Below are positions 25,198-40,100 of a stretch of DNA of 64,000 nt, in pieces. The notes beneath the pieces were generated by a model. That model did not search any database. It was not told the origin of the DNA and saw nothing but the letters and a program-made list of their open reading frames with translations. Position 1 is the first letter of the stretch. Every line of letters starts with the position of its first letter. The position numbers and the translations under genes are program-made. This DNA comes from Pycnopodia helianthoides. Its lineage: Eukaryota; Echinodermata; Asteroidea; Forcipulatida; Asteriidae. The stretch spans positions 8,743,608-8,807,607 of the forward strand of contig CM063246.1 in NCBI GenBank assembly GCA_032158295.1, written 5' to 3'.

Positions 25198-28100
25198 CTA
25201 TTATCAATCAACAAAAACAACTGATTAAAAAAGTTGTTTTAGTACTTAAAGCCCAAGGACCAAATTTCATAAGCTTACCAGAATAAGGTTACCAGCCAAA
25301 ATACCAAGTCGCATGAACCATCCATGACTGGTATCCTGCCCATTTTTGCTCAGCAGAAGTTTTTTTTTCTCAGTATGTTCTGCTTTATAATAAGCAGGTC
25401 TATGAAACTGGCCCTGAAGTTTCATTTAATTTATGTTGATTGCCTTTTTTAATTCCAAGTATACTTGTTGAAACCTACGAACACTATTTCAGAATTCCAA
25501 GTAGTAACTGCGGGATTGAACCTGCGACCCCAGATTAAAGTGCCGGTGTTCTACCAACTCAGCACCCTCCGATGGTGGTCTCCCTATTTTGTCCATATCT
25601 TTGTTCGGAGATACCAGTCAGAATCTATGAAATAAAAAGTTTCATCCCCTTAGATGATCCCTCTCCTGCTGCTTCCCTGGCTGTATATAAAGTTAGGTGG
25701 ATCCTTGGTATTATTGGAAGCTTCTGACTGGCACTCTCAAACAAAGATAGCGAAAAAATTGGGAGCCACCAACATTAGGGCTAGAAGGCTCAGTTGGTAC
25801 AGCGCTGGCACATTGATCCATAGGTCACAGGTTCAAATCCCGCTCTAGTCAATTTGTCTTTGTTCAACCCAAAATGAATTGCAATTTACCCAGTCAGTTA
25901 ACCCTTGTGGTTTATTCCTAAGTATAATACTTACAACATGGTGGACAGTCTCTGGCACACTATCCTGCCCCTTCAAGTCAACCCAAGTTGGGAAATGCAT
26001 CAGTTTCTCCTGAAAAAAAGTCCATCAGAAATTCTTTACAGGACAATGACAACAATTTATATCATATATAAGCTTGAGAAAATAGAATTAGCTGTTTCAA
26101 ACTGCTTACCAACCAAAAGACCTATGGATAAATGCAAAAATGGCCTAACGTTTCGATCCAAGCAGAGTCTTTCTTGAAGGCTAAAAAAGCTTAATAGTAT
26201 AATAACTACATCGGGATACAAATATCACAATTTTCGTTTAACCCTTTTCACCGATGTGTGATAAGCACTGTATACTCTGTGCTTTCCCAAGTGGGGGGGA
26301 TCCTCAAGCATACTACACTGGTAGGGTTCGAACCACCCAAATAGTAGGCCTGTTGATTTTTTTCTTCACGGGCTTGAAAAGAACGGTATTACAGTGTATC
26401 ACACATCGGTATAGCGGTAAAACAAAACTAACACATAGATCTGTCATTTGTCAGCATTTTCTGCAATAAAATACACTGCAGTTTCCAACATTTTGGTAGA
26501 ATAACAACTGTAATACAATAATTTTTATTAAGTGAAAATAACTCAAAATCATGACACATAATGAAGAACGCACCCCGATGAAATTCAATGTACTTACCGC
26601 AAGTTTCTTGACTTCAAATGAATGCAATGTGGCTGAGCAAACAACCATCTGTTATATAAACAAAATAAATGATTAATTTAATGTACTCAATTAAACTATT
26701 TCAACAAATACATCAGGAGGAATTCTGCTTGTAATTTATACTAGTCAGGTCATGGTCAGGTCCAGTAAACAAATATAAAATTGCATGCCAAAACCAGCGA
26801 TTCTTGCCAAAACTCAAAACTGGGTATATTTGCCAATGAGAGCTTTTAATTAACACCTTTTAGTGACTTTAAAGTAAGTATTTCTCAACATACAGATCAT
26901 GTAACCGTTGTTTACAAAGGAATGACCTCGTACATTTTCAGGACATTTCCTGGCAGGCAAGAAGATCATTAGGGAATTTTACATTTTGTGTCATAATTAA
27001 TTACCGCATAAAATAAATTCAAGAATCATAAAAATGACAGCTGAACAAAGTTTTGAGATGTGCCCCCTTTCTTCAGATCAAAAGTTGATAAAAATCAGAC
27101 AGTGCAATTGCCAGTGTAAGATTTGATGTATTCTTCAATTGGGCTGTGTACAAATTGTGCCTCCAGAAAGTCCAGGCGCTGTGGTTCTTTGTAAACATAT
27201 GACATCACAGGTCACATGGTCTATACACTGTTGAAGACATCACATTACCATGATACGAGCTGATGCTTTAGCTGTCTTCTCTTTTAAAATATCAATCACT
27301 ATTTCCAGGGAAGTGACTGAAACTGGCAGGGGGCCTCAACGATGTGTGATGAACAAAATCCCAAGGACTGTTGTAGAGTTTCAGGTAGTGAGAAAATAAT
27401 GGCCCAGAAATAATTGAACTGTGCACACTCTAAATGACCTAGGCCCAATTTCATGAAGCCATTAAGCAAAAAAATGTTGCTTAGCAAATTTCTTTGCTAA
27501 GCAAAAAATTGAGTTGGGGACCATTGGCAACAATGTGAACTTCATGACATTTTGGTTGGTTATCTGTTTCAAATAAGCTAATATTTTTCTGTGCTTAGCA
27601 AGTTTTTGTGCTTACAGGCTTGATGAAATTGGACCATGGGCTATCTTACAGATTGCATTGCTACCCATTTACCATCAAGGTAACCGGGATACCCGTCTTA
27701 TCATTCCTAGGAGTAGCAAACGGAGAGGCGATGAATCATTCAGTATGTTTGGGCCAACTCTCTGAAACCAGTTACCACAGACCATAAGATCCTCACCAAC
27801 TGTGGATGCTTTCAAGAGCAATCTCAAAAACCTGTTTGTTCTAGTGTGCTCACTTTGCTGATGTTGTTTTTGTTTGTATGTAAAGCGCAATGATCATCTC
27901 TGGAATTGCGCTGTATAAAAGCCGGTATTATTATTGTTAATATTATTGTAAGGCGACACAATGACAAGAATGTGTTCACTTAAAAAAGAATGTCTTTGTC
28001 AGATAGTGTGTCTCCAACTAGATTTACAAATGATGTTATTCAACCCGTTGATACACATTAATGACACACCAATGCATTTTACCTGTAGCCTCTTGCCATC

Positions 28101-31100
28101 TACGGTCACCTTGGGTATCTGATCGTACATACGGGTTATCTGTGCACCATAACCACCTGACAGCAGTCCATCCTACAGTGTTAAAAGTCAATAATGTTAT
28201 GTTAATAACACCAAAGTAGATCCTTGAAACCCTGTAATCTGGTTGGAGGATTGATGGTCACGGGCCGTTCATTGATCAAACCGTTACATGACCTGCGCCA
28301 TACACCGTGCATTTTGCTTCTATTCACCATGCATTTTCATCCCAACCTTTTTTTTACTACTACACACAATACCAAAAGCATGCACAGGATAAACACAGCA
28401 GCACAAAAAACACCCTTGTAGTGGATGCAAGAACACAATCTCAAACGTTTTGTTAATAACCCTGTCCTCTAAATGACAAAGATCTACTTGTATGTTATAT
28501 AAAACAAATACTTCATATTTTGAATTTGTGCAATGGCAAACTTTCTTAACTCTCTGGGAGTATACAACCTCAAGCTGCTTATGTAAAAGCGTTAAGGGTT
28601 TAAACCATCACAATGCTGTTTCAGCCCTCTCATGTTCCCATTTAAACACCTGGGTTAAGGGAAGAAATAATGGTTAAGCGCCATGCTCAAGGACATTAGT
28701 CATGTTAGTGTCATGACCGAGAGTCAAACTCACACTCTGATGATTCATCCATCAGAGCTTGACTCCGTTGTACTAGACTGCTCGGCAACGACATGCTTGA
28801 CACAGCTACTCAGAATTCATTGTTTCATTGTCTATAAAAAGCCCCAAATGACTTAGCCCAAACATCTGGCATCATTACTTCAAGGATCATGAAATGACAC
28901 CAAATATAGGCCTCCCAAACCATCATGCAACTGCCAGAGATTGATGGTCATCTACCTTTGACCTTTTGATTGGTGCCTTCAATGGGTATTGAATGGTTTA
29001 TAACATGATACCAGCTATCTCTGAAATTAATTATTTCAAGCATTTAGATGTATGTGTGCAGCGCATACTGTCGACAAAGAATAATTACAAGTCTAGTAAA
29101 AAGATCATCGGCATACAAATACGTGCCACGCGCACAAGCAAACTCGCCCAATGAAACCAATGATTTCTCATACCAATGAAAAGAATAAATACAGGGGACC
29201 AGTCTACAGATGACTCAACTGCTGTTTTGTGAAATCAGTCATGCGGATACAGAACTGCTACTTACCGCTTCATCAAGGATGAAAAACTGGACCTGCAAAA
29301 ATGAAAAAAAACAAAAACAAACTCAAATCACATAAAAAAATGTCCTGAATAATTTTCATTCGCATATTACATTTTAATTTTTTGAAAGAGTTAATTAATT
29401 CTCATCCTTTATTTTTCAATAAACACGCCATACAACTAACATGTGAAAATGTCATCAAAATGTAGTGAAAATAACAGAAACCAGAGTGTACTTTGTGTAG
29501 TCATACATGTGCTTATAGATTGCAGTAATGAAAATAACCAATAGTGATTAGGGGGGTTTCAAATTCTCTTGACTTCTGAGTGTTTCAGGTGGAAATATTT
29601 CTCTGGAAGATTGGTCCTGAAATGGACTTCATCATCAGTGAATTTTCAGAGGAAAACTTATCCATTTTGTCCACCTGGTAATCACACCAATCCTGTACTT
29701 TGTCTTATGACAATTTTGAGTCAGATTGAAACATCCTCTTAGCAAACCGTTTTATTACAAACATTTTTATGAGCTACATAAAGGTATTGTCATAGATTGG
29801 TTTTCGTCAACGTGATTTATAGGCCTAATTGTCAATAAAGATACATTATAAGACACCTGTGAAAGTCTCAATTGGATACAGTGTCTAATTATTGAGAAAA
29901 CAGCCACAATAAAACTGTCACTGTATTTTCCTCGAGAACGTTGACCCATCCTTGTTTAATGAAAAACAGATTAGAATTGTCAATTAATTATCCAACTACC
30001 TTCTGCATGTCAAGTTGCCATAGAGAGGATCATCATGTAAACAAAGTAGAAACAAAATGAAATGGAGGGAAAATATTATTTCTACTGTACTTTTTTTGAC
30101 AGCACTCTAGTTTGAAAATGTTTACCTGATTGAGTGAGAGTTTTCCAGTACTAATGAGGTCTTCGATTCTCCCAGGGGTAGCTACTACTATATCCACCTG
30201 GGTGAATTATAAACAAACAAAGCAATAAATGATTAATAAAAAAGGTAAAACGCGGGTCTGCTATTGAAACTGTTTCACTTCAAAGGAATTGCTTTTCTTC
30301 TGTTTTTCTTTTTCTCTTTTACAGTTAAGCCCCCTAAAAAAAAATAATACAAAAATAAAAAATCACATTTGAAGAGACAAGTAAACAGATCAGATTAACA
30401 TTAAGGTAAATTTGAAGATTAAGAAAATGCTCAAACATTGTAAAGTGCAAGTTATTATACTTGTTAACTTAATTTGAACTGGCCTCTCGTCATCTGCCAC
30501 GTTCGGAGGTCTAGAGGTTAAGATATCTCCACTACGACGAAGGGAGTCGGGAAATCCCAACCGAATATTATGCCTGTGGATTTTTGTCTGCAGGACTTGG
30601 GAAAGCACCGGGTATACTTGGGTATACAGTGCTTATCACACGTAGATGTAAGGAGAAACAAAAATATCGTTCTTTATCCACAATGCATAATCACTGCATC
30701 TCTTATATTGTTAAACTGAACATAACTTGTCAGCTTTTTCCTTGCCAACTGCTTTATTAAAAAGTATTAATTATATTGAATGACCAGGCTTAGAATTTCA
30801 TCTTTGAGAGGGCAAGGCCATTTTCATTTTGCAAAGAGCAATTGTCATTGGAAAATCTTAAAGTCTATTGGAAACTTTTCAAGGGGCACCAATGCCCAGA
30901 CCAAGGGGCAACAGGGGCCATGGCCTGATCCATGGCATTTTGGATTCAACCAGCCCGACGGATTCAACCAAGCTGCATTTATCAATGACTACCATTTGCT
31001 TTTGTTCAGAAGTTGATCAACTATCAAGATCATAAATTATTCTATAGATCTCTAGTTGCACTTACTCCATTCTGAAGTGCCTCAATTTGTTGCTTAGCTG

Positions 31101-34100
31101 GTAGACCTCCGATTATCAGCAGCTCTCTGTAAACATGATAAGCATTAAGCATTTGTAACTCCCTCTTCAAATTACACAAAGTGGCTTTTTAGCCTGGGTG
31201 CTGCCTATCCTGGGCCCAATTTCATGGCTCTGCTTACACCAGAATATTGTGCTTATGGCCCATAGTATTATGTGTTTTACAGGGCACTGTGTAAGCACAG
31301 AATTTTTAGGTAAGCAGAACCATGAAATTGGACCCTGTTGGCAAGTGTGACATAATTTCATCATATCCTATACCCTCCTTATCACACACTTTGGCTCCAC
31401 GATTATGAGAGAAATTAAAAACAATAATAATCACAATATAAGTTTTTATATAGCGCTTTATTACAGGTGTCTTTAAAAAGTGCTCATTAATTATGACAGG
31501 TATGCTATGTTTGAATTGTGAGACAATAGCACCTTGTAACGGTTTACAAGGTGCTGAGGCACAATCTGCAGCCAACCATACCAGAAAACACTGGGGCATC
31601 CCCTAAACAATGCTAACCAACAGCTTTATGTCCAATCTGAAGAACCAAACATCAATGGTTAAATGTCTTGCAAGACCGGGACTCGAATCCACACTCTGTC
31701 GATCAGAACAACAAAACCCGAGTCCGGTATGCTAGACCACTCGGCCATGACATTAACGTATATTTTAGGGTTTATGCAAGTACATTTAAGGTTCTGGACG
31801 AGCTTTTCATTCAATATTCTTGATGAGGTCTGGTAAAAATGTCAACTTTTGGCACACTTGTTTTCATGCCCCTCTATACAATGCCTTCAGTACACCCCTA
31901 TCTTTAAGGTAGGGTCATAGATTGGGTTTTGTCAACAAAATGCTGATTTATAGGCAAAATTATAAAGAAAGATACAATACATGTCACATGTGAAAGTTTC
32001 AGCTGAATACAGCGTCTACTGCCTGAGAGAAAAACAGTAAAAATCTGTCATGGTATTTTCACACGAATGTCAAATCCATCCATGTTTAGCGAGATGACAG
32101 CGGGTACCAACCGCATCTCTGGCAGCAACATTCACAAAAGGACATCAACCCTCAGATATCTGAGAAACGATTCATGCTTGAATCGCTTCTCAGATGTAAA
32201 TGTTTTGGGATGAAAAGTCTAAACCATATTACTTCGAAGGGATTTTGTTCTCAAATTGTTTATACTATCGTCAGATGCAGTGCTTCTCACCAAGTTTTTA
32301 TGGTCATTAATTTTCGGAGTACTTATCAATCTACGACCCTACCTTTTAAGGGAAGGTATACGGTTGGTAATCATTCTCAAAATTTATGGCAATAAAAACT
32401 GACTTGGCCAGAAGTACAGCAACTTTCGATAGTATAAAGCATTTTGAGAAATATTTCAATTCAAAATAATGTGGATATGGAAAAAGATGTCAGTTTTTAT
32501 CTCCCAAAATTTGAACCTGAGAAAGGTTTCTGTCAGATTGTATTTTGCTATTAGGGATTATTCTTCATGCGTGGACATAACCGCTCCAAACTTTTGGCGA
32601 TATCTCAAAAACGCTACCACCTTTTGAAATGAAATTTCCACAGATATACATCTACGTTTATATAGGATTAAAAGAATCAAACGGGCCAAAAACCAAAGGT
32701 ATACTTTGCCTTTAAAGTGCATCATACAATTAAACTGCAAACACATACATACCTTGGGCAATCATCTTGAATATGCTTCTTGAATAACTGAATCTGATTC
32801 AGGGTCTAGGAAAACAGAGGAAGGTACAAATGAAATCATTGACACAACCATACCTCATATAACACATTCAACCAAACTCAAGTATCACCTGTCGGATATT
32901 AACAAAGTTCACTAAACAGATTACAAAGATCGAACACGTTCCTTACCTGCTCAGCTAATTCTCTTGATGGCTGAAAAATAAAATAATTTATATATTTTTT
33001 TAATGACATCAGAAGGATGAGATAAATATTTCAGTTTACATAAAAAGTATTTGTGAACAGATCCCTAAAACCGATTACACAATGTAAGAAAACAAAACCA
33101 AAACCTAAAACTAGTTATAAATGAAAACCTTCCTACATATTTGAGACCTGTTCAAATTGGTACAAATTGATTGAAGGGAGTTTTATTTTAATGACATCAA
33201 GGAATTAAACATTTCTATTTACAAAAAAGATATTTGTAAACGGGTCTCTTATTCTGCTGTTCACACATTCATCGTTTACAGAACTTTAAAAATAATCAGC
33301 TAAAACTAATGAATTTTGTGTGTGTAAATATCAGAGAAATGCAAAAATCGGTACAAATTGAGAAAAATGGAGTATCTTGAACTTACCTCTAGGATGATAG
33401 CCTTGGGTGCGTTGGGCTGAGGTTTACCAGCTACGGCTTGCTGGGCACCTGCCAAATTGATAGTTTGAATATAAATTCTATGGCCTAAGTTTGTAGGAAA
33501 TAAAACAATGAACACTTCAAAGGGACAATACATTTTACCTTTCTAAATAAATTAATTTGATTCCACTCCGCTAATTTTGGAGACAGACGTAACACACAAC
33601 TTTCTTGTGCCCCCCCCCCCAAAAAATGCTCTCTTCCAATCATCTGTAAAGGATTTTTCTTAAATAGGTCGGTAGAAAGTGGGGTAGGGTTGGCAGAATA
33701 GCTACCTTTTCAAAGGTAGGGTAGGAGGAAGCGGCTGCCCCACGCCCCACCCCCCTGATCTTGGCCATCCATCAACCTTCCCCCTCCAAGCCGCTCAAAA
33801 ATTTGGTTTGCTCATATACGGTGCTACTTCATTTTCTAACCACTCCAAGTGTTCTTTAACTTTGGCTTCCTCTATTACAGCCAGTTTGGTTTTGCCTTTC
33901 ATCTGGAGATGACTTACCTGTATTGGATGATTTAGCCGTATACTCTGAAGGTGCACTGCACAGTGGCACGTAACCTCCCTGGTAAATCAAACAAAAAAAT
34001 GCACAAATACAGGTAAAAAATGTGGGTTTTGTGAAGTGCATGCTGATTGTGTCCCACTTTTAGACGCTACAGTCTTGCACTTGGTGTGCACTAGCTGTTA

Positions 34101-37100
34101 CAAAGTGTGGGTGCTGATAATAGTTATATATATTGCTACAGTCTTGCACTGGGTGTACACTAGCTGTTACAAAGTGTGGGTGCTGATAACATTTATATAT
34201 ATTGCTACAGTCTTGCACTGGGTGTGCACTAGCTGTTACAAAGTGTGGGTGCTGATAACATTTATATATATTGCTACAGTCTTGCACTGGGTGTGCACTA
34301 GCTGTTACAAAGTGTGGGTGCTGATAATAGTTATATATATTGCTACAGTCTTGCACTGGGTGTACACTAGCTGTTACAAAGTGTGGGTGCTGATAATAGT
34401 TATATATATTGCTACAGTCTTGCACTGGGTGTGCACTAGCTGTTACAAAGTGTGGGTGCTGATAACAATTATATATATTGATACAGTCTTGCACTGGGTG
34501 TGCACTAGCTGTTACAAAGTGTGGGTGCTGATAACAATTATATATATATTGCTACAGTCTTGCACTGGGTGTACACTAGCTGTTACAAAGTGGGGGTGCT
34601 GATAACAATTATATATATATTGCTACAGTCTTGCACTGGGTGTGCACTAGCTGTTACAAAGTGGGGCTGCTGATAACAATTATATAAATTGCTACAGTCT
34701 AGCACTGGGTGTGCACTAGCTGTTACAAAGTGTGGGTGCTGACAACAATTATATATGTTGCTACAGTCTTGCACTGGGTGTGCACTAGCTGTTACAAAGT
34801 GTGGGTGCTGATAACAATTATATATGTTGCTACAGTCTTGCACTGGGTGTACACTAGCTGTTACAAAGTGTGGGTGCTGATAATAATTATGTATATTGCT
34901 ACAGTCTTGCACTGGGTGTACACTAGCTGTTACAAAGTGGGGTGCTCGATAACAATTATATATATTGCTACAGTCTTGCACTGGGTGTACACTAGCTATT
35001 ACAAAGTGGGGGTGCTGATAACAGTTATATATATTGCTTCTGTGTCCTTCTCCGGAAGCCTGATGCCCCTCGTCGTAGAGGTCGTCCCAACATGACCTTG
35101 AAATCATCCATTGAGGCTAACACTGGTCTATGCAGTCCATCTCTCTCTAGCACTATGCTCGACAGAGACAGATGTGTACAGGTACAACTCGTCAAGTCAT
35201 CACGATCGTGAATGAACAAACAAATGATTTGATTTTGAGATTTTTGTTTTTTGTAGAGCTATTTCAGTTTGAGCTTTTAAATAGGCTTCATTCAATTCTA
35301 TGGTTGGTCAAGTTGCACTGAGCACAATTGGTTTGACTGATATGGCTTGAACTGTTTAAACTTAGGATTATCAATACAGGCCTGAAATTACAAAGAGGCA
35401 ACAGAGACCATCAGGGCCCAATTTCATGGCTCTGCTTACCGCCGAATTCTGCGCTTGCGTTGACCATTCTCCGCTTACTGTTCTAGCTGTGTAAGCGTAA
35501 AATGCCTAGTAACGTGGAGTACGCATGCGCACAAGCCGAAATTCCCCGCTAACCCGTGAAATACGCTTGACGTAAGCACGGAATTCCCTGCTTCCGCAAG
35601 CGCCGATTCTTTGCTTACGGTAAGCAGAGCCATGAAATTGGGCCCAGGTGTTAGTATCAATGCCCCCTTCAGAATATTCCCATAGAATTTAAGATTTTCC
35701 AATCTTTAAGTCTCCTTCATTGCACGCAAAAAATGTCCCCGACCTATCCCTATGTAGGACTCTTCCTCTGTGCTGTACACAGATACAGAGTCCCAGAGAT
35801 GAGGGTCCATTCCTGGCATGGAATGGACAATTTTCAGAGCTCTATGACTCAAATCTTACTTGTAAGAAGCTACTGATGTCACCGGATTAACACTCCATGG
35901 CTGCACAAATATTTTGGCGGTGGGTTTTGGATGCCATTTTGGGGAAATAATTCCTCTTGTTCTGCTCTTATATGTTTTTAACAGTCCTGACATGTCAAAA
36001 TCCCTAGCAAGGGGTGTAGTGACTAGGGTGGTATGGGTGTGACAACCTCCAATAGTTTTTCTCTGTTGGCATTTTGAACCCTAGTTGGCAAATGATCGAA
36101 GCAACATATCACGTGCAACAAGGCATTCAGACACAAGTTCAGTAATTTTGTCAACTAGAAATAATGTTTATTTCTTGCTGTGACATTGTTGAAAACAGTA
36201 AGGTTCCGCACTGGGGCACACTGGACTTTCTTGAATAAGTGGAGAACATTGGTAGTTGGCAAGTCTACAAACTAGCTCTCCAATCCATACATCCCGCAAA
36301 ATAGCTTCCAAACACCTGCCCAAAGAAATGTCCTTTGTAACATCCCTGTCTGCATGTTACTCATCCTCAGATTGGCTGCTAAATCAGACCTTGATGTAAT
36401 GTTTGCCAATTTATTTCAAACATTCAAAATAAAGACAAAATGAACATACACAATCAGAACATTACAATGTGTAATTTCATTAGTATACTACCTCTAGTTT
36501 GTACTTGAATTGTGTGGCTCCAAAGTTGAACTTCATTTCTGCATTCTAGAGTAGCAAAAGGAAATCAAACAGGAATTGAAATTATTTTCTCATAATAACA
36601 ATTATCGGACTAAATGTTGAGAGAATGAAAAGGGGTTTGAAAGTTTAACAGGGGATTATAAAAGACTTTGGTGAATGAATAACCAAAGACAATCGTACTT
36701 ACAAACAGACGGATTATGTAAAAAAACATGTTTTCTGCAATTTTGAAAACTTTTCACTTCCTATCTCAAGGTCTATCTCTCAAGATTTAACTCCCAAGGT
36801 TTATCTCTCCGAGTCTCAAGGTTTTACTCTCAAAGCTTAACTCTCTAGGTTTATCTCTCACGGCTTGACGCTCAAGGTCTAACTCTCAATGTTTATCTCC
36901 AAAGCTTGACTTTCAAGATTTAACTTCCATTGTTTAACTCTCAAGGTTTAACTCTCAAAGTTTAATTCTCAAGGTTTAACTCTCAAAGTTTAACTCTCGA
37001 GGTTTGACTCTCAAGGTTTAACTATCAAGGCTTATCTCTCAAGGTTCAATGTGAGGCTGTTTTAGCACATTTTGACATGTCTGTCTCTTTGAGAAAACTG

Positions 37101-40100
37101 TGAGAATACCAGTAACAAAATTATTGTGTGGATCCACCCCCTTGAACATTGAAGAAGTGTTGGTTAAATTACCTTAAGAACGACAGCAGCAAACAATGGC
37201 GTCTGAAGAATATGTTTGGGAATGTCAAATGCATGGCCCAAGTAAACACCTGAACATCAAGAGAAAAAAATGATAGACTCTGTCAATAGTGCCTTAGCTT
37301 TGTTATTTTCTTCAACTCAATGTGTTGCAATAGATTATCAAAAAGTCAATGCAAAACAATTTTAGTTTGAAAACCTTTTTTTTTTAAATTTTCTGCACGC
37401 TTATCACATTCAACTGCTTGCCAGCTTTCTTTTTATTTAATAAATTCCAATTTTAAACTGAACAATAAGAGCAAGCAAATTAGGAAATACATTTTTAAAA
37501 ATTGAAACACACTACTTCAATTGGATGAGTAATCGTAACACTAAGATAAAATTTGATCTTAAATTCATTCTGTGGTTAGCCAGCAGGCATCTTATACCAG
37601 TCAATGGCCCAATTTCAACTTCAGCACAAAAAGTAACTAATCACAAAACAACTTGGCTACAAAAATAAAGTAACCAGCCAAAATATCACGTCACATGCTT
37701 TTAAGCAATGCCTTCTGCTCTAAGAAACTGATTAGGTCAATGAAGACCTATCAATGGCTGTGATTTGTGTGCGGTGCGTGCATGTTTCCATTGTTTGACC
37801 TCAGCGATGGCGGCCAATGCAAGGGGTCTATGAACTACCAGCCAGACCACTTGGAAAGATTTTTGACTGGTCATCAAGTGTTTTAACTAGCATTTGGCTA
37901 GCGGCCCATTGTTAGGGGAGAACAGTATCATTATATATGTTGACTATGAAGGTCCTACAAAGGCTACAAGCATTCAGGTTGGCTCAGTGGTTTCTTCCTT
38001 GCCTTCCACTTCTGTGGACCTTGGTTCGAATCCCGCCTCAGACTGGAGTCCTGCATGTTGATTGGGCTTTCGGTCCATACCTGATAGCATGTGTTTTCTC
38101 TATTTGGGGTTTCCTTAATCATTCTGTCTTCAAAGATATCACAGGCCTACATGTCACAGTGCTAGTGGCTTCCGAGTATCTCATGGTTTAAATACCAGCA
38201 AGATTCAATAATAACAACAATTGGTTTGCGTTGGCTTGTCTTTGAGTAAAGGAAAATGGAACAGAAATAACACAAAACGAGTTTTGAAATTACCATTTTT
38301 AGAATACTCAATGGTCCCGTTGACTAGATCCAAGTAGCATCCAATGACATCACCAATCCCAAACGCCTGAAAGAAAATACCAGAAAGTTTTACAGCAAAG
38401 TTTCCTGACTTGACTGGAAACTTGAAACTTAACACCCCCCCCCCAAAAAAAATAAATAAACAAAAAATCATAATAAAACAAAATAGTACTTTCCTTTTAA
38501 GTATTAATGCGTAAAAAACAAAATTGATGTCTAGTGTATTTAAAAAACAACAACAATTACTCAGCTAGATTTGCTGTGTTTGTTCTTGAATGTTTCCTGT
38601 GTCCCTTTCCTTTTTCATTTTGTAATTGGACCTCGATTGGTTTTCCAGAGAAGTAAGCAGGATAAGCTCACTCTGTTACTGTAATACATCCGAGTAAATT
38701 AATAATAATATTAATAGCACTCAGTTATGGGATAATATTTCTTTATAAAACAAGTATTTCCAGGCTTTTTTTCCAACTCACCTCACCGTAAGAGTCAAAC
38801 TGCCGACCAAAGGACTTTTTCCCTGTTCCTCCGAAGCCAAACCCAAGCTTGTCTGTGCCTGAATTGACATAGAAATACAAATATTGTTCACTTCATGGAC
38901 ATATCTGACAGGCACCCATCCTTAAAGGGAAGGTATACGTTTGGTAATCACTCTTTAAATGAATGGCAATAAAAACTTACTTGGTTAGAAGTACAGCAGC
39001 CTTTGATAGTATAAAGCATTTTGAGAATCATTTCACTTCGGAGCTTGTGCATGTGTGCAGCAAATGGGTTAGAGTTTGTAATTCAATGCACATCCACAGG
39101 CCTGCTGTGATCAATACATAATTATTTGGGCTGTAAGTGCAGAATTCCGCTGCAGTAACATAGTATTTGATTTACCTAGATCCATGGAAGCTTTAGCAGC
39201 AGACCATCCAACACGACATAGTCCTTCATCGGTAACGGTTGCCTCGTAGTAATACCTGCCTACAAACATAAAGCATCAATTTGGGACATTAAGTCATGGC
39301 CAAATACCACTGATATCAATGGTGTAACAAAGGGAGGGTACTGAGGGGGTTGCTGTTCCCCTCCCCCCGGGTGCTCCCCCTCCCCCATTTGAAAATCTGG
39401 ACCTTTGAGATAAAAAAAATTTCCCAAAATAAAAATGAGTTTCATGTTGTATTTTCTTTTCTTTTTTTTTACTATTTTTCTATTTACACGCAGAAAATGT
39501 ATTTGTTTTTACCTCCATGGCAGATTACCAAACCAAAAACAGTAAATGACATAAAGAGAGCTCTGAAAAGGGGCATGTTTAGGAAAAATGCAAACAGAAA
39601 CTACACTGTTAATTGGCCAGAAGTGCCCCCCTAGACAAAATGCTGTACCCCCTTGTGCCCCCCCTAAAATTTTACCCTAGTTTTGGCGCTGACTGATATG
39701 TGAACAAGTGGTCAAGAAGCTAGGTGTTTGATTGGCCAACAAAGTCTACCATAATATAACAGACAGATGAAGTCGATCAGTGAGTGCATGATGACACCAT
39801 GCAATTATCATGAACTGTATGTTTACTAATGAAATCATACAAAACACACCACCAAAAGCAGGTTTTTTTTGCTACGAAATCAAACAATCTTTAAAATTTA
39901 TTCCACTGTTTCTGATCATCTGTTGTAGAGATGAGACCCTATTTTGTGTCTGAATCTACCCATAAAGGATAAATTTAGCCGAATTAGCTTCTACCAGTTG
40001 GAAAAATGACAAAGATCGCTACAAAGACTTTTCTACCAGTGTGTAACACTTGTGTCCTTTAGCAAGACACTTAACCATCATTGCTTCGTCCTTCGGATGG

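Noticed and set aside
25788..25861. A functional tRNA gene
   Set aside because: A and B boxes are present, but the acceptor stem and anticodon arm do not pair convincingly, and many relatives carry SINE bodies.
34036..34602. A 188-codon hydrophobic repeat protein candidate
   Set aside because: It comes from the 69-bp minisatellite; the opposite strand is equally open with a different 23-residue repeat, and it lies in a DDX1 intron.
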